The notes: generated by a model from the letters alone, not told the origin. Shown: positions 26,969 through 38,321, numbered from the stretch's first letter. The stretch is DNA of 64,000 nucleotides from Alphaproteobacteria bacterium (GCA_021325375.1 JAJPHG010000019.1:104165-168164), one strand, 5' to 3'. A program made the numbers and translations.

Positions 26969-28789
26969 TCACCCCATTTTCGCCTGCGCGATATAGCGAT
27001 CGATGACGCCGTCCAGCACGTCCAGCGGCACGCGCCCGCAATCGAGGCCGGCCGTATGGAAGCCCTTGATGTCGTAGCGCGCGCCGAGCGCCGCCTTGGC
27101 GCGTTCGCGGGCCTTGGTCCAGACCGTGTGGCCGATCTTGTAGCTGCAGGCCTGACCCGGCGTCGCGCAATAGCGCTCGACTTCACGGGCGGCGAAGCTC
27201 GGCGCGTTGCCGCCATTGTCCACGAAATACTTGATCGCCTGGTCGCGCGTCCATTTCAGGCTGTGGATGCCGGTGTCCACGACGCAGCGGTTCGCGCGGA
27301 AGAGCTGGAAATTGAGATAGCCGATGCGGCCGAGCGGATCGTCGTCATACATGCCGATCTCGTCGGCAAGCTGCTCGGCATAAAGCGCCCAGCCTTCCGC
27401 ATAGCCGGAGAAGCCGATCGTCTTGCGCAGTAGCGGCAGGGTCTTGTTGGAGAGCGCAAGACCGCCTTCGAGCTGATGGCCCGGCAGGCCCTCATGGAAA
27501 ACGGTGGTGGAGAGCGCCCATTTCGGCCACTCCGAACTGTCATGCAGATTGAAATACACGATCCCCGGCCGCGAGCCGTCGATCGCGGGCGCCTGGCTGA
27601 AGGCCGAAGCGGCGCCGGCTTCCGTCGCGCTCGGCACCCTGCGCACCTCGAACGCATAGGACGGCACGCGCGCGAACACGGAAGGCAGCTTCGGCCTGAT
27701 CTCCGCGAGCCGCTGGTTGCAGTAGGCGATCTCATCGGCCTTGCCTGCATCGGTGTTGGGATAGATCGACTTCGGATCTTTGTAGAGAGCAAGGATGCGC
27801 TCCGACACGGTGCCTTTCGTCATACCCTGGGCCTTGAGCAGCGTGTCGATGCGCGCAGTGATCTCGGCCGCCTGGTCGAGCCCGAGCTGATGGATCTGCG
27901 CCGAGGTCATGCTGGTGGTCGTGGCGGAACGCAATGTCGCCACATAATATGTATCGCCGTCTTTCAACCTCCACATCCCGGGATCGGACGTCGCGGTCGC
28001 GCGCATGGTTTTCGCCTGCGCGATCTGCCGGTCCATGGCGGGGCCGATCTTGGCATCGTAGACGGCGGCGGCCGTCTTCGCGTAATCGTCCGATAGACCC
28101 TTGGCCTTCGCGCGCGTGGCGATGGAGGTGACGAGCAGCGATTTGTCCGCCGCAGTGCGGAACGCGGTCATCTGCTCGAGCGCGCGGTCCAGGAGGAAAT
28201 CCGGCGGCGCCACGCCCAGCGCCGCGTCGTGCTTCATGCGCTCGGTGTCGCCGTCGAGCTGGCCCGCGAACGCATCGAGGCGGGAAACATAAGCGTCGCA
28301 ATCGTCCGCGGTCTCGATCTTGTGCTTGGTGTCCATGAAATCGGGGAACGACTGATAGACGCCGGTGAGCTGGCTCACGACATAGGGCGAAGGCCCAAAC
28401 GCGGCGCCGCCGAAATCGAAGGCCGCGATCGCCGCCCGGGACTCACCCACGTAAAGGAGCGTGTCGTAGTTCACCTTGTCCATGCCGGCGAGCTTGGACG
28501 CGTCGATCGCCTTCAGGCGCGCAAGCTGGGAGGCATTCAGCGCCTTGGCATGGGCCGCGCCGGCCAAACTCTCATCGCGCAGCCTGGACTTGAGGCCCGC
28601 ATTCGCGCCCTTGTCGAAGCCGAGAAGCGTGGCGCTTTCCGGATTTTCGTTCAGGTTCTCCTGGAAGAACGTGTTCATCAGCGCACCCAACTGGGCGGCG
28701 GAATCGGACCCGGCCGCAAAGGCTGGAAGCACGGAGCAGGCAAACGCGGCAGACGCGGCGGAAGAAAGAAGTTCTCGGCGGCTGAGCAT
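26969..28789 (-). CDS. Tat-exported DUF885-family protein (putative metallopeptidase)
   Basis: 606 aa. The N-terminus MLSRRELLSSAASAAFA carries a twin-arginine signal. The body is the helical DUF885 fold, with a zinc-binding-like motif FHEGLPGHQL (HExxxxH variant) near residue 455 and the conserved GYAEGWALYAEQLADEIG downstream, which supplies a likely third ligand. Family members are thought to be carboxypeptidase-like metallopeptidases acting in the periplasm. The start at 28789 is supported by AGGGGGA upstream. It is convergent with the exporter operon. Confidence 0.88.
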   Translation of the reverse strand: MLSRRELLSSAASAAFACSVLPAFAAGSDSAAQLGALMNTFFQENLNENPESATLLGFDKGANAGLKSRLRDESLAGAAHAKALNASQLARLKAIDASKLAGMDKVNYDTLLYVGESRAAIAAFDFGGAAFGPSPYVVSQLTGVYQSFPDFMDTKHKIETADDCDAYVSRLDAFAGQLDGDTERMKHDAALGVAPPDFLLDRALEQMTAFRTAADKSLLVTSIATRAKAKGLSDDYAKTAAAVYDAKIGPAMDRQIAQAKTMRATATSDPGMWRLKDGDTYYVATLRSATTTSMTSAQIHQLGLDQAAEITARIDTLLKAQGMTKGTVSERILALYKDPKSIYPNTDAGKADEIAYCNQRLAEIRPKLPSVFARVPSYAFEVRRVPSATEAGAASAFSQAPAIDGSRPGIVYFNLHDSSEWPKWALSTTVFHEGLPGHQLEGGLALSNKTLPLLRKTIGFSGYAEGWALYAEQLADEIGMYDDDPLGRIGYLNFQLFRANRCVVDTGIHSLKWTRDQAIKYFVDNGGNAPSFAAREVERYCATPGQACSYKIGHTVWTKARERAKAALGARYDIKGFHTAGLDCGRVPLDVLDGVIDRYIAQAKMG

Positions 28790-28876
28790 GGAAAATCCCC
28801 CTTTTGTCCTGGGAAGCATATACGCGCTCAGCGGCCCGGTTCGCACGCGGAAATGTCGCAATTTGTGTCGATGCCC

Positions 28877-31366
28877 TCAGCGACCCGCGCGGACGCGCCG
28901 CGCTTTTGGCTCCGTGGCGCGAATGCGCAGCCGGTATTGCGGCACCACGCTGACGTCCGACACGGATGCGGTCTGGCTACCCTCGACCATTTTCGCGACG
29001 CCGCCGTCCAGATAGATCGGCGCGTCGGCGCGCAGGGGAAGGACGGTGAGCGTCAGCGGGCCGGCGATCTGGGCTGCGAAATGCTTCAGGCCGATCTCCC
29101 ACACGCTGCCGTCGAGAAAGCGGTCGTCGAGCATCTGCGTGCCCGCGAACAGGCGCGCGACGTCGCCGCGGGCGCTGATGCGCAGGAACGCATCGTCCTG
29201 TGCCGTGAGCCCGGAGCGCGATATGGCGATCGTCCAGGCGGCGGATTTCGCGAACGTCTCGGGCATGGGCTCGTGGGCCGTGTTCGCCGGCAGGCCTAGA
29301 ACCAGCGGCGGAACCGGCAGCGCGTCCCTGATCTTCGCGAGCGTGACCGAAACCGTCCGCGCCGGAGCGCGCGCCTCGAACGTCTGGAATACGCCGTCCT
29401 GTCCCGACGCGGCGATGGCGATTTCGGCCGACGGCGCGTGCGACAGCGCCGGGTAGACGGCGAATTTGAAGACCGGATCGCCTGTGGCGAGAAGCTCTAG
29501 GCCGTCCTTGCCGGCCACGGCCTGCGCATCCGTCCGTATCAGGCGGGCTTTGCCGTCGAGTTCGGCGAGCGAGATGTGTTCGGCTTCGCTTTGCGTCAGG
29601 ACGAGAAGCCGCACCGTCCCGGCAGCCGACGTCTTGACGTCGACGATCGCATCGGTTCCGGGGCGCAGGCCGGAAAGCGTGAGGCGGTTGGTCGACGGAT
29701 CGCGCGAAGCGTCGCCGGACGGCGCATGCACGGACGCGGCCCCATCGAAAGCGAGCTCTACCGGAATACCGTCTATGGCGTGGAAAACGTAGACGGGGAT
29801 GTTCCCGTCCTGCAATCGCGTCACCGGCTGCGCCGTCGCGTAAACCAGCTTCGCGCCCGACAGATCCATGTTGATCGGCCAGATGAAATAGGCGCCGGAG
29901 GCGATGTCGATCGGCCGGCCCGGAAACGTGACCGTTCCGTGCGGCAGGCGCACCGCGAACTGGACATCCTTCTGCACCGCCATCTCGTACTGACGCACAT
30001 GGTTGTCGACGAACAGGAAACCGCTGTCGCCGAGGCTGCGCACCGAAAAGCGCGGCGTCGAGAGGTCGCCGGAGCCTGTCGAGACGACGTCCGGCCGGTG
30101 CACGGTCATCGGCGCCAGGTCCGCTCCGAAGGACTGAAGGAAATAGTGGAAAGGCCTGAGCTTGCTCATCACCGCATGCTGCTGGCCATAGGCGCCGAGC
30201 GGCGCCTGGAAGTCGTAGTCGATCATCGGCAGGTCGTTATAGGCGCCGATGGCGGTGTTCTCCTCCAGCGATCCGTGGTCGGGTGAATTCTGTCCGCCGT
30301 GGAACATGTAGTAGCCGTAGAGGTTGACGCCGGAGCCGAGCTGGACGGGCAGCATCGCGGCGGTGTCGTCCGGCTGCATGATCGGGCGGCGGCGGTACAT
30401 GGTCGGCACGCCGCCGCCGAACTCGGCACCGAGAAAGGGCGTATGCGCAATATCGGCGTCGGCATCGCCCGGCAACGTGTTCACGGTCTCCGCACCCAGA
30501 TTGCCGCGTACGCGGCTGTCGAAGCGGAAGGCGTAGACTTCGGACGGCGGCAGCTTCTGCGTCGACAGGCCCCAGGGCTCGTCGGCATAGCCGCCGAAGA
30601 CCGGCGTCACCTCATGGTGCGGAAACACCGTGTTGTCCCAGCCGGTGACCGTGTAGAGCGGAAGGTCGAACCCCGCGGCGAGCGCGATGCGCTTCAGCGC
30701 CGCGATGTGGTCGCGTCCCTGACCCGGGCCGGTGAGGTTGAATTCGTTCTCGAGCTGCATGCCGACGATGGGGCCGCCGTCCTTCCACAGCTGGCCTTTG
30801 ACCTGCGCGGCGATCTCCCCCCAATAGCGCGCGACATGGCGCAGATAGTTGGGATCGCTCGTGCGTGTGGGCATCGCGTGCACGACCCAGTCGGGAATGC
30901 CGCCGAAGCGCGATTCCGAATGTACCCAGGGGCCGGGCCGGATGAAGACCTTCAAGCCGAGTTGTCCGCACAGCGTCACGAAGCGCCGCAGGTCGCGATT
31001 GCCGCTCCAGTTGAATTGCCCGTCGGTTTCCTCGTGCTGGTTCCAGAAGATGTAGGTCGACACGATGCTCACGCCGGCGGTGCGCATCTTGAGGAGTTCC
31101 TCCTCCCAGTCTTCCTGCGGCACGCGCGTGAAGTGGAACTCGCCCATGACCGGCAGCCATGGCTTGCCGTCCATCGTCAGATAGCGGCTGTTGATCCCGA
31201 CCGTCTCGCCCTTGGGCGACGTCGCGGTGCCGAAATGCAGGTATCCGGTCTCGGGCGGCGCCGGCTGCTCGCGCGCGTCGACGCCGAGCAGGGCGGCGCT
31301 TGCGCGCGGCACGCCGCAGAGCATAAAGATGGCGCACAACAAGGCCGTGGTCGCGGCGATCTTCAT
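28877..31366 (-). CDS. GH35 beta-galactosidase, secreted
   Basis: 829 aa. Signal peptide ([22 protein letters not shown]), then the GH35 barrel: [21 protein letters not shown], acid/base E208 in QLENEF and the likely nucleophile E315 in [10 protein letters not shown]-terminal beta-rich domains follow. It removes terminal beta-galactose from galactan fragments in the periplasm or outside. ATG 31366 is chosen since AGGGGGGA is seven bases upstream; ATG 31372 sits inside that site's spacing. An AT-rich palindrome at 31387-31405 lies between this gene and the divergent dehydrogenase gene. Confidence 0.92.
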   Translation of the reverse strand: MKIAATTALLCAIFMLCGVPRASAALLGVDAREQPAPPETGYLHFGTATSPKGETVGINSRYLTMDGKPWLPVMGEFHFTRVPQEDWEEELLKMRTAGVSIVSTYIFWNQHEETDGQFNWSGNRDLRRFVTLCGQLGLKVFIRPGPWVHSESRFGGIPDWVVHAMPTRTSDPNYLRHVARYWGEIAAQVKGQLWKDGGPIVGMQLENEFNLTGPGQGRDHIAALKRIALAAGFDLPLYTVTGWDNTVFPHHEVTPVFGGYADEPWGLSTQKLPPSEVYAFRFDSRVRGNLGAETVNTLPGDADADIAHTPFLGAEFGGGVPTMYRRRPIMQPDDTAAMLPVQLGSGVNLYGYYMFHGGQNSPDHGSLEENTAIGAYNDLPMIDYDFQAPLGAYGQQHAVMSKLRPFHYFLQSFGADLAPMTVHRPDVVSTGSGDLSTPRFSVRSLGDSGFLFVDNHVRQYEMAVQKDVQFAVRLPHGTVTFPGRPIDIASGAYFIWPINMDLSGAKLVYATAQPVTRLQDGNIPVYVFHAIDGIPVELAFDGAASVHAPSGDASRDPSTNRLTLSGLRPGTDAIVDVKTSAAGTVRLLVLTQSEAEHISLAELDGKARLIRTDAQAVAGKDGLELLATGDPVFKFAVYPALSHAPSAEIAIAASGQDGVFQTFEARAPARTVSVTLAKIRDALPVPPLVLGLPANTAHEPMPETFAKSAAWTIAISRSGLTAQDDAFLRISARGDVARLFAGTQMLDDRFLDGSVWEIGLKHFAAQIAGPLTLTVLPLRADAPIYLDGGVAKMVEGSQTASVSDVSVVPQYRLRIRATEPKARRVRAGR

Positions 31367-31386
31367 GGTCATTCCCCCCTTTGCGG

Positions 31387-31405
31387 CTATTTATCATACA
31401 AATAG
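31387..31405. promoter_or_regulatory. AT-rich palindromic operator candidate, site 1
   Basis: CTATTTATCATACAAATAG: eight-base arms around a three-base centre with one mismatch to the consensus CTATTTAT-N3-ATAAATAG. It sits 21 bases upstream of the GH35 start and 13 upstream of the SDR start, where a bound repressor would cover both promoters. Confidence 0.7.
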
Positions 31406-31418
31406 GATCGGCGCGCAA

Positions 31419-32174
31419 ATGCAAGCATCGGAACGCATCGCGGTCGTGACGGGAGCGGGAAGCGGGATCGGCCGCGCGGTCGCGCTCGCGCTTTTGGGAG
31501 CGGGCCATGCCGTCGCGCTCGCCGGCCGCCGCAGGGACGCGCTCGAACAGACCGCGTCACGAGCGGCGTCCGGTACGCGCGCTCTGGTGGTTCCGGCCGA
31601 CGTCACCGATGAGGAGTCCGTCGCGGCGTTGTTTGCCTGTGTGACCGCGCAATTCGGCCGGCTCGACCTGCTGTTCAACAATGCCGGCATGGATGCGCCC
31701 GGCCAGCCGATCGACGCGCTGACCTTGGCGCAGTGGAACGCGGTGATCGGCGTCAACCTGACCGGCGCGTTTCTCTGTGCGAGGGCGGCGTTCCGGCAGA
31801 TGAAGACGCAGACGCCACGCGGCGGCCGCATCATCAACAACGGATCGATCGCGGCCCAGGTGCCGCGTCCGCGCTCGGCCCCCTATGCCGCCAGCAAGCA
31901 CGCCATCACCGGCCTCACGAAATCGCTGTCGCTCGACGGGCGCGGCTTCGACATCGCCTGCGGCCAGATCGACATCGGCAACGCCGCCACCGACATGACG
32001 CAGGCGATGTCGAAGGGCGTGACACAGGCGGACGGATCGGTCCGCAGCGAGCCCAGATTCGACGTCCGCCACGTCGCTGATGCCGTGCTCTACATGGCGA
32101 ACCTCCCGCTCGACGCCAACGTGCAGTTCATGACGCTGGCCGCGACGGCGATGCCCTTCATCGGGCGCGGCTAG
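31419..32174 (+). CDS. Short-chain dehydrogenase/reductase (SDR)
   Basis: 251 aa. Classical SDR motifs are all present: cofactor loop [12 protein letters not shown] in LLFNNAGM, catalytic Ser in NNGSIAAQ and YAASK. It reduces or oxidises a hydroxyl/carbonyl with NAD(P). The absence of a basic residue after the glycine loop and the GRR after strand 2 would favour NADP, but that is weak. It is divergent from GH35 under the shared palindrome, so a role in the sugar pathway is likely; the substrate is unknown. Its TAG stop is shared base-for-base with the stop of the convergent halogenase (CTAG, 32171-32174). Confidence 0.88.
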   Translation: MQASERIAVVTGAGSGIGRAVALALLGAGHAVALAGRRRDALEQTASRAASGTRALVVPADVTDEESVAALFACVTAQFGRLDLLFNNAGMDAPGQPIDALTLAQWNAVIGVNLTGAFLCARAAFRQMKTQTPRGGRIINNGSIAAQVPRPRSAPYAASKHAITGLTKSLSLDGRGFDIACGQIDIGNAATDMTQAMSKGVTQADGSVRSEPRFDVRHVADAVLYMANLPLDANVQFMTLAATAMPFIGRG

Positions 32175-33688
32175 GCAGGCGGCTCCGCGCGGCAGTTGCG
32201 CGCGATGAAATCGCGTTGGCTGGCAAGACCGTCGACGCAGGCGCGGATGGCGGCGCGTTGTTGCGACAGGTGCCTCTTCAAACGGTCCGTGTCCAGCACG
32301 TCGGTCAGGGGATCGTAGCTTTGCGGCTGGACGAATTGCCCGGTCAGCACGGCGAGCCAGTTGGAGAGAATGAAGAGCTCCTCGTCATAGACCGCGACAT
32401 GGCCGCCGCTGCGGAACAGCTCGATCTTGTGCCGGAGCGTGTCCGGGATCGCCATCGTGCGGCAATAGTTCCAGAGAGGAGAATCGTCGCGCTCCGTCGC
32501 GCAATAATGCAGCACGATGAAGTCGCGGATCCGCTCATATTCGTAAGCTGAAAGCCGGTTGAACTCGGCCGCGTCCAGCGGATCGAAGCCGCGATCCGGA
32601 AACAGCGTCTGCAGCTTGGAAAGCCCGGTCTGCACCAGATGGATGGAGGTGGATTCGAGCGGCTCCATGAACCCGCCGGCGAGCCCGAGCGCGACGCAAT
32701 TCTTCTCCCAGAACGCCCGGCGCCGCCCGGCCTTGAAGCGCAGGAAGCGCGGCTCGGCCAGCGCTTCGCCGTCGAGGTTCGCCAGAAGCGTGGCCGCCGC
32801 CTCGTCGTCGCTGATGAACTCGCTGCAGTAGACGTAGCCGTTGCCGATGCGGTGCTGCAGCGGGATGCGCCATTGCCATCCGGCCTTGCGCGCCGTCGAG
32901 CGGGTGTAAGGCGTCAGCTCTTCGACGCTCGCGCACGGCACGGCGGCCGCGCGGTCGCAGGGCAGCCAATGCGACCAGTCCTCGAACCCGACCTTGAGCG
33001 CCTGGCCGATCAGCAATCCCCTGAACCCCGAGCAGTCGATATAGAAGTCGGCGCGGACGCGCTCGCCGTCATCGAGGACGAGCGCATCGATGAAGCCGTC
33101 CTCGCCGCGCAGCTCGACATCGACGATCTTGCGCTCCAGCCGGGCGACGCCGCGCGCCCTGGCATATTCGCTCAGGAAACGCGCGTAGAGGCTGGCGTCG
33201 AAATGGAAGGCGTAGGACATGCCCGACAAGAGCGCGCGCGGATCGGCGCTCGGACGCGAAAACTTGCCCTGCATCGCGGCCACGGCTGCGAGCGCGTATT
33301 CGCCGATGTCGGTCTGGTCGCCAAGCGCGCGCGCCCTCAGCCAGCATTGATGGAACGGGCGTCCGTCGAGATCGGCGCCGTAGCGGCCGAAGGGATGGAT
33401 ATAGGTGTGGCCGAGCCGGGCCCAATCGCGGAACTGGATGCCGAGCTTGAACGTCGCCTGCGTCTTGCGGACGAACTCGTCCTCGTCGAGGCCGAGGAAG
33501 CGGTTGAAGAGCTGCATCGGCGGGATCGTGGCCTCGCCGACGCCGACCGTGCCGATCTCGGGCGATTCTATGAGACGGATGCTTTCGAGTGCGCCGTTGC
33601 TCACCCGCGTGAGCGCGGACGCAGCCATCCAGCCCGCGGTGCCGCCGCCGACGATGACGATCGAGCGGATCGGGCCTTGCGCCGTCAT
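32171..33688 (-). CDS. Flavin-dependent halogenase-like protein (tryptophan halogenase family), third in tandem
   Basis: 505 aa. FAD loop GGGTAGW (14-20), conserved GEATIP (51-56), catalytic Lys K81 in [17 protein letters not shown] (WxWxIP) and the Glu-bearing [15 protein letters not shown] are all intact, so halogenation chemistry with FADH2, oxygen and halide is possible. The family name does not establish free tryptophan as substrate; members found next to TonB receptors and glycosidases have unclear targets. Its ATG overlaps the stop of the second halogenase (ATGA). No flavin reductase is nearby. Confidence 0.88.
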   Translation of the reverse strand: MTAQGPIRSIVIVGGGTAGWMAASALTRVSNGALESIRLIESPEIGTVGVGEATIPPMQLFNRFLGLDEDEFVRKTQATFKLGIQFRDWARLGHTYIHPFGRYGADLDGRPFHQCWLRARALGDQTDIGEYALAAVAAMQGKFSRPSADPRALLSGMSYAFHFDASLYARFLSEYARARGVARLERKIVDVELRGEDGFIDALVLDDGERVRADFYIDCSGFRGLLIGQALKVGFEDWSHWLPCDRAAAVPCASVEELTPYTRSTARKAGWQWRIPLQHRIGNGYVYCSEFISDDEAAATLLANLDGEALAEPRFLRFKAGRRRAFWEKNCVALGLAGGFMEPLESTSIHLVQTGLSKLQTLFPDRGFDPLDAAEFNRLSAYEYERIRDFIVLHYCATERDDSPLWNYCRTMAIPDTLRHKIELFRSGGHVAVYDEELFILSNWLAVLTGQFVQPQSYDPLTDVLDTDRLKRHLSQQRAAIRACVDGLASQRDFIARNCRAEPPA

Positions 33689-35169
33689 GCCGCCCCTATC
33701 CGCGCCAGGAACGTCCGATGGTCGGGCATGGAATTTGCGGCTTGCCGGATCGCCGCGCGTATCGCCTCGGCGCGCTCCTTCAATTCGGCGATGCCGAGCT
33801 TGTCGGCGAAGGGATGATAACGCCGGGGGAGAACATCCATGCCGGCGAAGACCGACAGCCAGTTGGGAAGAGAGAACGCTTCGCCCCCGTAGGGCGCTAT
33901 GCGACCGCGGCTCTTGAACATTTCGATCTTTGCCGCGAGCGAGTCCGGCAGTTCCATATCCCTGCAGTAATCCCAGAACGGGGAACTGCGCCTCGCGCTC
34001 GAGCAATAGTGAAGGATGAGGAAGTCGCGGATCTGCTCGCTCTCGATGATCGCCAGGCGATTGTATTCGTCCGCGTTGGCCTGGCCGTGGCCCCGCCCGG
34101 GAAGCAGCCTCAGCAGTCGCGAGATGCCGGTTTGCACGAGATACGTGTCGGCCGCTTCCAGCGGCTCCAGGAAGCCGGCCGCGGCGCCGAGGGCGACGCA
34201 GTTGCCGCTCCACATCTTCCTGCGCCGCCCATTGACGAATGCGGTGGAGCGCGGCTCGCTTTCGGTGTTCTCCGGGAGCATTCGCCGCATGTCGGAGGTA
34301 TCGAGGAAGCGGCTGCTGCAGACGAGCCCATGGCCGGTCCGGTGCCGCATCGGGACCGACCATTGCCAGCCTGCTTCGTGCGCCGTCTTGCGCGAATGGG
34401 GCATGAGCGCGTCCGTCTTCGATGAACTCCATGTGATCGCGCGGTCGCAGGGCAGGAAGCGGCTCCAGTCTTCATAGCCGGTCTGCAGAGCCTGTTCGAT
34501 GAGCAGGCCGGCGCCGCCCGAGCAATCGATGTAGAGGTCGGCCGAAAGTCTTTCGCCGCCTTCGAGCAGCAGCGCATCGATGCCGCCGCCGTCTGCGCGC
34601 ACGGCCACGTCAACCAGGCGGCGTGTGTTCGCTCGCACGCTGCGCGCCGATGCGTAGCGGCGCAGGAACTCGCGGTGAAGCGCGCGGTCCGGATGAAATC
34701 CGTATGAGAAGCTCGAGAACACGGAACTCGTATCGGCGACCGGACGGGCAAAACGGCCGAGCGAGGCGGCGACGGCGGCCAGTGAATATTCGCCGAGCGG
34801 CGAACCCTCGCCGTGACGGCGCAATTTGAACCAGCATTGGTGAAAGCCCAGCGTCTCGATGCTCGTGCCGAACTGGCTGAACGGTTGGAAGAACGTGCCG
34901 CCGGGCGCCGGCCAGCCGGCGAATTCCGTTCCGAGCTTGAACGTCGCTTTCGTCTGCCGGACGAATTCGTCTTCGTCGATCCCCAGCTTCTCCAGGAACA
35001 GCCGTGTCGCCGGGAGGGCTTCCTCGCTCAAATCGAACGGTTCGTCCTGCCCGCATTCGACGACGCTCACCTTGCCGGCGTGGTGCTTGAATTCGCCGGC
35101 GAGCGCCGCCGCCGCCGTCCATCCCGCGAGGCCGCCGCCGACGATGGCGATGCTCGGCAGATCGCTCAT
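33685..35169 (-). CDS. Divergent halogenase-like protein, second in tandem
   Basis: 494 aa, clearly homologous to its two neighbours (GGGLAGW at 11-17, [32 protein letters not shown]). The conserved GEATIP element is replaced by SEEALP (48-53) and WxWxIP by WQWSVP, while K78 ([10 protein letters not shown]) and the EPLE glutamate remain. It may have altered flavin or substrate handling, or act as a partner subunit of the other two. It overlaps both neighbours by four bases (ATGA at each junction), so the three are made in coupled fashion. Confidence 0.85.
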   Translation of the reverse strand: MSDLPSIAIVGGGLAGWTAAAALAGEFKHHAGKVSVVECGQDEPFDLSEEALPATRLFLEKLGIDEDEFVRQTKATFKLGTEFAGWPAPGGTFFQPFSQFGTSIETLGFHQCWFKLRRHGEGSPLGEYSLAAVAASLGRFARPVADTSSVFSSFSYGFHPDRALHREFLRRYASARSVRANTRRLVDVAVRADGGGIDALLLEGGERLSADLYIDCSGGAGLLIEQALQTGYEDWSRFLPCDRAITWSSSKTDALMPHSRKTAHEAGWQWSVPMRHRTGHGLVCSSRFLDTSDMRRMLPENTESEPRSTAFVNGRRRKMWSGNCVALGAAAGFLEPLEAADTYLVQTGISRLLRLLPGRGHGQANADEYNRLAIIESEQIRDFLILHYCSSARRSSPFWDYCRDMELPDSLAAKIEMFKSRGRIAPYGGEAFSLPNWLSVFAGMDVLPRRYHPFADKLGIAELKERAEAIRAAIRQAANSMPDHRTFLARIGAA

Positions 35170-36692
35170 GATGGCGGCGCGGCGCGGCAGTTCGCGGCGA
35201 TGAAATCCTCATGCGTCGGCATCGCCGCCGCGGTCTGGGCGATGAGTGCCTTCACGTTATGAAGCCGCCGCCGGATTTCATCGACGCCGAGACTGTCGAC
35301 CAGGGGGTCGTAGCGGCGCGGCCAGACATGCTGTCCCGTCAGGACCGAAAGCCAGTTGGACTCGACGAAAAGCTCGCGGTCGGAGAACGTCACCCGGCCG
35401 TTGCTTCTGAACAGGTCCATCCGATAACGCAGGCTATCGGGAATTCCCATGTCGCGGCAGTAGCGCCACAGCGCGGAATCGTCGCGTTCGGTGGCGTGGT
35501 AGTGCAGGATGATGAAGTCGCGGATCTGCTCGTATTCGGCGATCAGGATACGATTGTACTCGGCGGTGTTCGTGGGATCGAAGTCGCGGTCGGGGAATAT
35601 CGCGAGCAGTTGGGTCACGCCGCTCATGACGAGATGGATGCTGGTCGATTCCAGCGGCTCCATGAAGCCCGATGCGAGCCCCAGCGCGACGCAGTTCTTG
35701 TTCCAGAACGCCGCACGGCGGCCGGCCGTGAATTTGAGGAAGCGCGGCTCGGCGAGCGCTTTGCCGTCGAGGTTGCGCAGCAGCGTCGCGGCGGCCTCAT
35801 CGTCGCTGATGAACTTGCTGCAATAGACATAGCCGTTGCCGGCGCGATTCTGCAGGGGAATGCGCCATTGCCAGCCGGCTTCGTGCGCGGTGGAGCGCGT
35901 GAACGGCGTCAGCCGCTGCGTATTTTCGCAAGGCACCGCGGCCGCGCGGTCGCAGGGCAGCCAGTGCGACCAGTCGTGATAGCCCGTCTTCAGCGCGCCT
36001 TCTATGAGCACGCCGCGAAAGCCCGAGCAATCGATGAAAAAATCCGCCTCGATCGTCTCGCCGCCGTCCAGCACCAGCGCTTCGATGAAACCGTCCTCAG
36101 CGCGCAGCTTCACGTCCACGACCTTCCGCTCCATACGCACGACGCCGCGCGCCAGGGCATATTCGCGTAGATACGCGCCATAGAGCGCCGCGTCGAAATG
36201 GAACGCATAAGACAGGCTGGAGAGAACCAGCTTGGGATCCTGGGCCGGCCGGATGAACTTGCCGAGCTTGGCCGCGCTCGTGGACAGCGAATAGTCGGCG
36301 AGCGGCGTCTTATCGCCTAGCAGTCGCAGCTTCATCCAGTAATGATGGAACGCGACGCGGTCGATCACCGTGCCGTAAGTGCCGAAGGGATGGAAATAGG
36401 TGTGTCCCTGCCGGCACCAGTTGCGGAACTCGATGCCGAGCTTGAACGTCGCCTGGGTCTTGCGGATGAAGTCGTTCTCGTCGAGGCCGAGCAGCGTATT
36501 GAACGCGCGGATGGGCGGGATCGTCGCCTCGCCGACGCCGACGATGCCGATCTCCGGGGATTCGATCACACATATCTTCGTGAACCCGTCCTTGAGGGTG
36601 CGGGCGAGGGCGGCCGCCGCCATCCATCCGGCCGAGCCGCCGCCCAGGATGATGACGGAGCGGATGCGGCGGTCGGAGCCTGTCGCCTCCAT
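35166..36692 (-). CDS. Flavin-dependent halogenase-like protein, first in tandem
   Basis: 508 aa from ATG 36692; an upstream in-frame start at 36746 would add 18 residues overlapping the galactose dehydrogenase gene and is less likely. FAD loop GGGSAGW, GEATIP (54-59), K84 in [17 protein letters not shown] and [14 protein letters not shown] are intact. It is closely similar to the third gene and less so to the second. It starts five bases after the galactose dehydrogenase stop, inside one operon. A role modifying something linked to sugar import is conceivable but unproven. Confidence 0.88.
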   Translation of the reverse strand: MEATGSDRRIRSVIILGGGSAGWMAAAALARTLKDGFTKICVIESPEIGIVGVGEATIPPIRAFNTLLGLDENDFIRKTQATFKLGIEFRNWCRQGHTYFHPFGTYGTVIDRVAFHHYWMKLRLLGDKTPLADYSLSTSAAKLGKFIRPAQDPKLVLSSLSYAFHFDAALYGAYLREYALARGVVRMERKVVDVKLRAEDGFIEALVLDGGETIEADFFIDCSGFRGVLIEGALKTGYHDWSHWLPCDRAAAVPCENTQRLTPFTRSTAHEAGWQWRIPLQNRAGNGYVYCSKFISDDEAAATLLRNLDGKALAEPRFLKFTAGRRAAFWNKNCVALGLASGFMEPLESTSIHLVMSGVTQLLAIFPDRDFDPTNTAEYNRILIAEYEQIRDFIILHYHATERDDSALWRYCRDMGIPDSLRYRMDLFRSNGRVTFSDRELFVESNWLSVLTGQHVWPRRYDPLVDSLGVDEIRRRLHNVKALIAQTAAAMPTHEDFIAANCRAAPPS

Positions 36693-36696
36693 CGCG

Positions 36697-37626
36697 TTAC
36701 TCGACGAACGGCGCGGTGACGTGGCGCCGGCCGACGAAGAAGGCATCGCCGACGAGCCGGAACGGCCGTCCGTCCACGTCCGAGCGCCCAGCCGCGATCA
36801 GCTCGGCGAAACGGCGATAGATGGCTGCATATTCGACATGCGGGTCGCTGCTGCCCGGCGCCACGCTGGTGCCGTCGATCATGAGCTTGTCGCCGCCGTC
36901 CGACAGGCGCAGCGCGCCGGCTTCGGTCTCCACGTCGATGTCCCAGCTCTGCGTGCCGGTCTGGCGGAAATCGAACGCGGCGTCGATCCTGATCCCGTCC
37001 TCGGTCGCGAACACGATGTCGGCGGCGATCGGCGACTTGCAATTCGACGGGATATGCAGATCGGCTTCGCGCACGAAGAAGGGCTGGGGAAGGATTTCGG
37101 TGAGGATGGAGATCGCGTTGATGCCCGGATCGAACACGCCGAAGCCGCCGGCCTGCCAGATCCAGGCCTGGCCCGGATGCCATTGGCGGACGTCTTCCTT
37201 CCACGTCACGCGCACACAGCGGAGCTTGCGCGAGGACAGCCACCGCCGCGCGGCGGCGACGCCCGCGGCGTGGCGCGAGTGCCAGGTCTGATAGAGCGTG
37301 CGTCCGGCGGCACGGCCCAGCTCGGCGAGGCGGTCGAGCTCCGTCGCGGTCGCACAGGGCGGCTTTTCCAGGAGCACGTGCTTGCCGCGCGCAAGCGCCA
37401 GACGCGCCGTCTCGAAATGCGCCTGGGGCGGCGTGCAGATCGCGATCGCGTCGAGATCCGGACATCCGTCCAGCATCGCCTCGGCGGTCGTGAAATTGGC
37501 CACGCCTTCGACCTCAGCGTTGCGGCTCGCGCAGGCGGCGAGCTCGAAATCCGCGCTCCGGCGCAGCACGGGAATGTGCTGGTCTCTGGCGATCTTTCCG
37601 ATTCCGACGACGCCGATGCGCTTCAC
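36697..37626 (-). CDS. D-galactose (L-arabinose) 1-dehydrogenase, Gfo/Idh/MocA family
   Basis: 309 aa, GTG start at 37626 with GGGGGA upstream. The NAD(P) motif [17 protein letters not shown], the KHVLLEKPP active-site Lys segment and [17 protein letters not shown] closely resemble Azospirillum L-arabinose/D-galactose 1-dehydrogenase and Pseudomonas galactose dehydrogenase. The reaction is aldose to aldonolactone with NAD(P)+. This is step one of the De Ley-Doudoroff route whose other enzymes are encoded at 40.9-46.8 kb. It lies between a TPR gene and three halogenase genes in one apparent operon. Confidence 0.9.
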   Translation of the reverse strand: MKRIGVVGIGKIARDQHIPVLRRSADFELAACASRNAEVEGVANFTTAEAMLDGCPDLDAIAICTPPQAHFETARLALARGKHVLLEKPPCATATELDRLAELGRAAGRTLYQTWHSRHAAGVAAARRWLSSRKLRCVRVTWKEDVRQWHPGQAWIWQAGGFGVFDPGINAISILTEILPQPFFVREADLHIPSNCKSPIAADIVFATEDGIRIDAAFDFRQTGTQSWDIDVETEAGALRLSDGGDKLMIDGTSVAPGSSDPHVEYAAIYRRFAELIAAGRSDVDGRPFRLVGDAFFVGRRHVTAPFVE

Positions 37627-37664
37627 CAATGATGTCCCCCAAATGACGATGCTGTGCGACGATG

Positions 37665-38243
37665 CTATGGCTTGGATGCGTTCGGCGGCGGCGGATTGGC
37701 GGCCACGGCCTGCATCAGCGCCTCGCGTTCGGCGCAGCCGGACGGACAAAGCCTTCCCAGCGTCGTCAGCTCGTCGGATGCCATTCCATATTCCCGCGTC
37801 AGCAGATAGAGCTTGCCCAGATATTCGTGCAAAAGCTTGTTGTCGGCGTCGATCGCCAGCGCCTGCTTGTAGCAATCGAGAGCCTTGCCGAACTCGGCCG
37901 TCTGCTCTGCGCCCGAAAGCGTCGCCGCCAGCATGCGGTGCGCAAAGCCAAGATAGATCAGGGCCGTCGCATCGCTGCGCCGCTTCCTGGCAGCCAGTTC
38001 CAGATGTGGGATCGCCTCGTTGTACTTCTGTTGCTTGACCAGGGCCGCGCCCGCCGCCAATTCGTCGTGGACGGACGCGCCGGAAGAATTCGTGTCGGCC
38101 TTCATATTGTCGTAGCCGTAGTCCTGACCCTGCTGTTCGTAAGTGCCTTGGCTTCCGGTCGGTGATGAAACCTGGGCAGCCGCGGACAGGCACAGGCAGA
38201 GCGCAATCCCCAGCACGGTGGCCGGCAGCGGCAGGCTGCGCAT
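37665..38243 (-). CDS. Secreted TPR-repeat protein
   Basis: 192 aa with a signal peptide (LPATVLGIALCLCLSAAA) and about three TPR-like helical repeats (HDELAAGAALVKQQKYNEAI, ALIYLGFAHRMLAATLSG, ALDCYKQALAIDADNK). Ends in a Pro/Asn-rich tail. TPR proteins bind partners; none is known here. First gene of the apparent TPR - galactose dehydrogenase - three halogenase operon, with AT-rich sequence upstream. Confidence 0.78.
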   Translation of the reverse strand: MRSLPLPATVLGIALCLCLSAAAQVSSPTGSQGTYEQQGQDYGYDNMKADTNSSGASVHDELAAGAALVKQQKYNEAIPHLELAARKRRSDATALIYLGFAHRMLAATLSGAEQTAEFGKALDCYKQALAIDADNKLLHEYLGKLYLLTREYGMASDELTTLGRLCPSGCAEREALMQAVAANPPPPNASKP

Positions 38244-38261
38244 GATTTCCTCCGGGATCTG

Positions 38262-38288
38262 TTATTATAATACTTATCTTATAATAGT
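38262..38288. promoter_or_regulatory. AT-rich imperfect palindrome, weak version of the operator
   Basis: The sequence TTATTATAATACTTATCTT followed by ATAATAGT lies just upstream of the TPR gene. It fits the CTATTTAT-N3-ATAAATAG consensus only partly (six of eight in the left arm). It may be a weaker site of the same regulator or just a promoter. Confidence 0.35.
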
Positions 38289-38321
38289 CTCGCGATCCGG
38301 AGCAACCGTCGTCGCGCCGGT

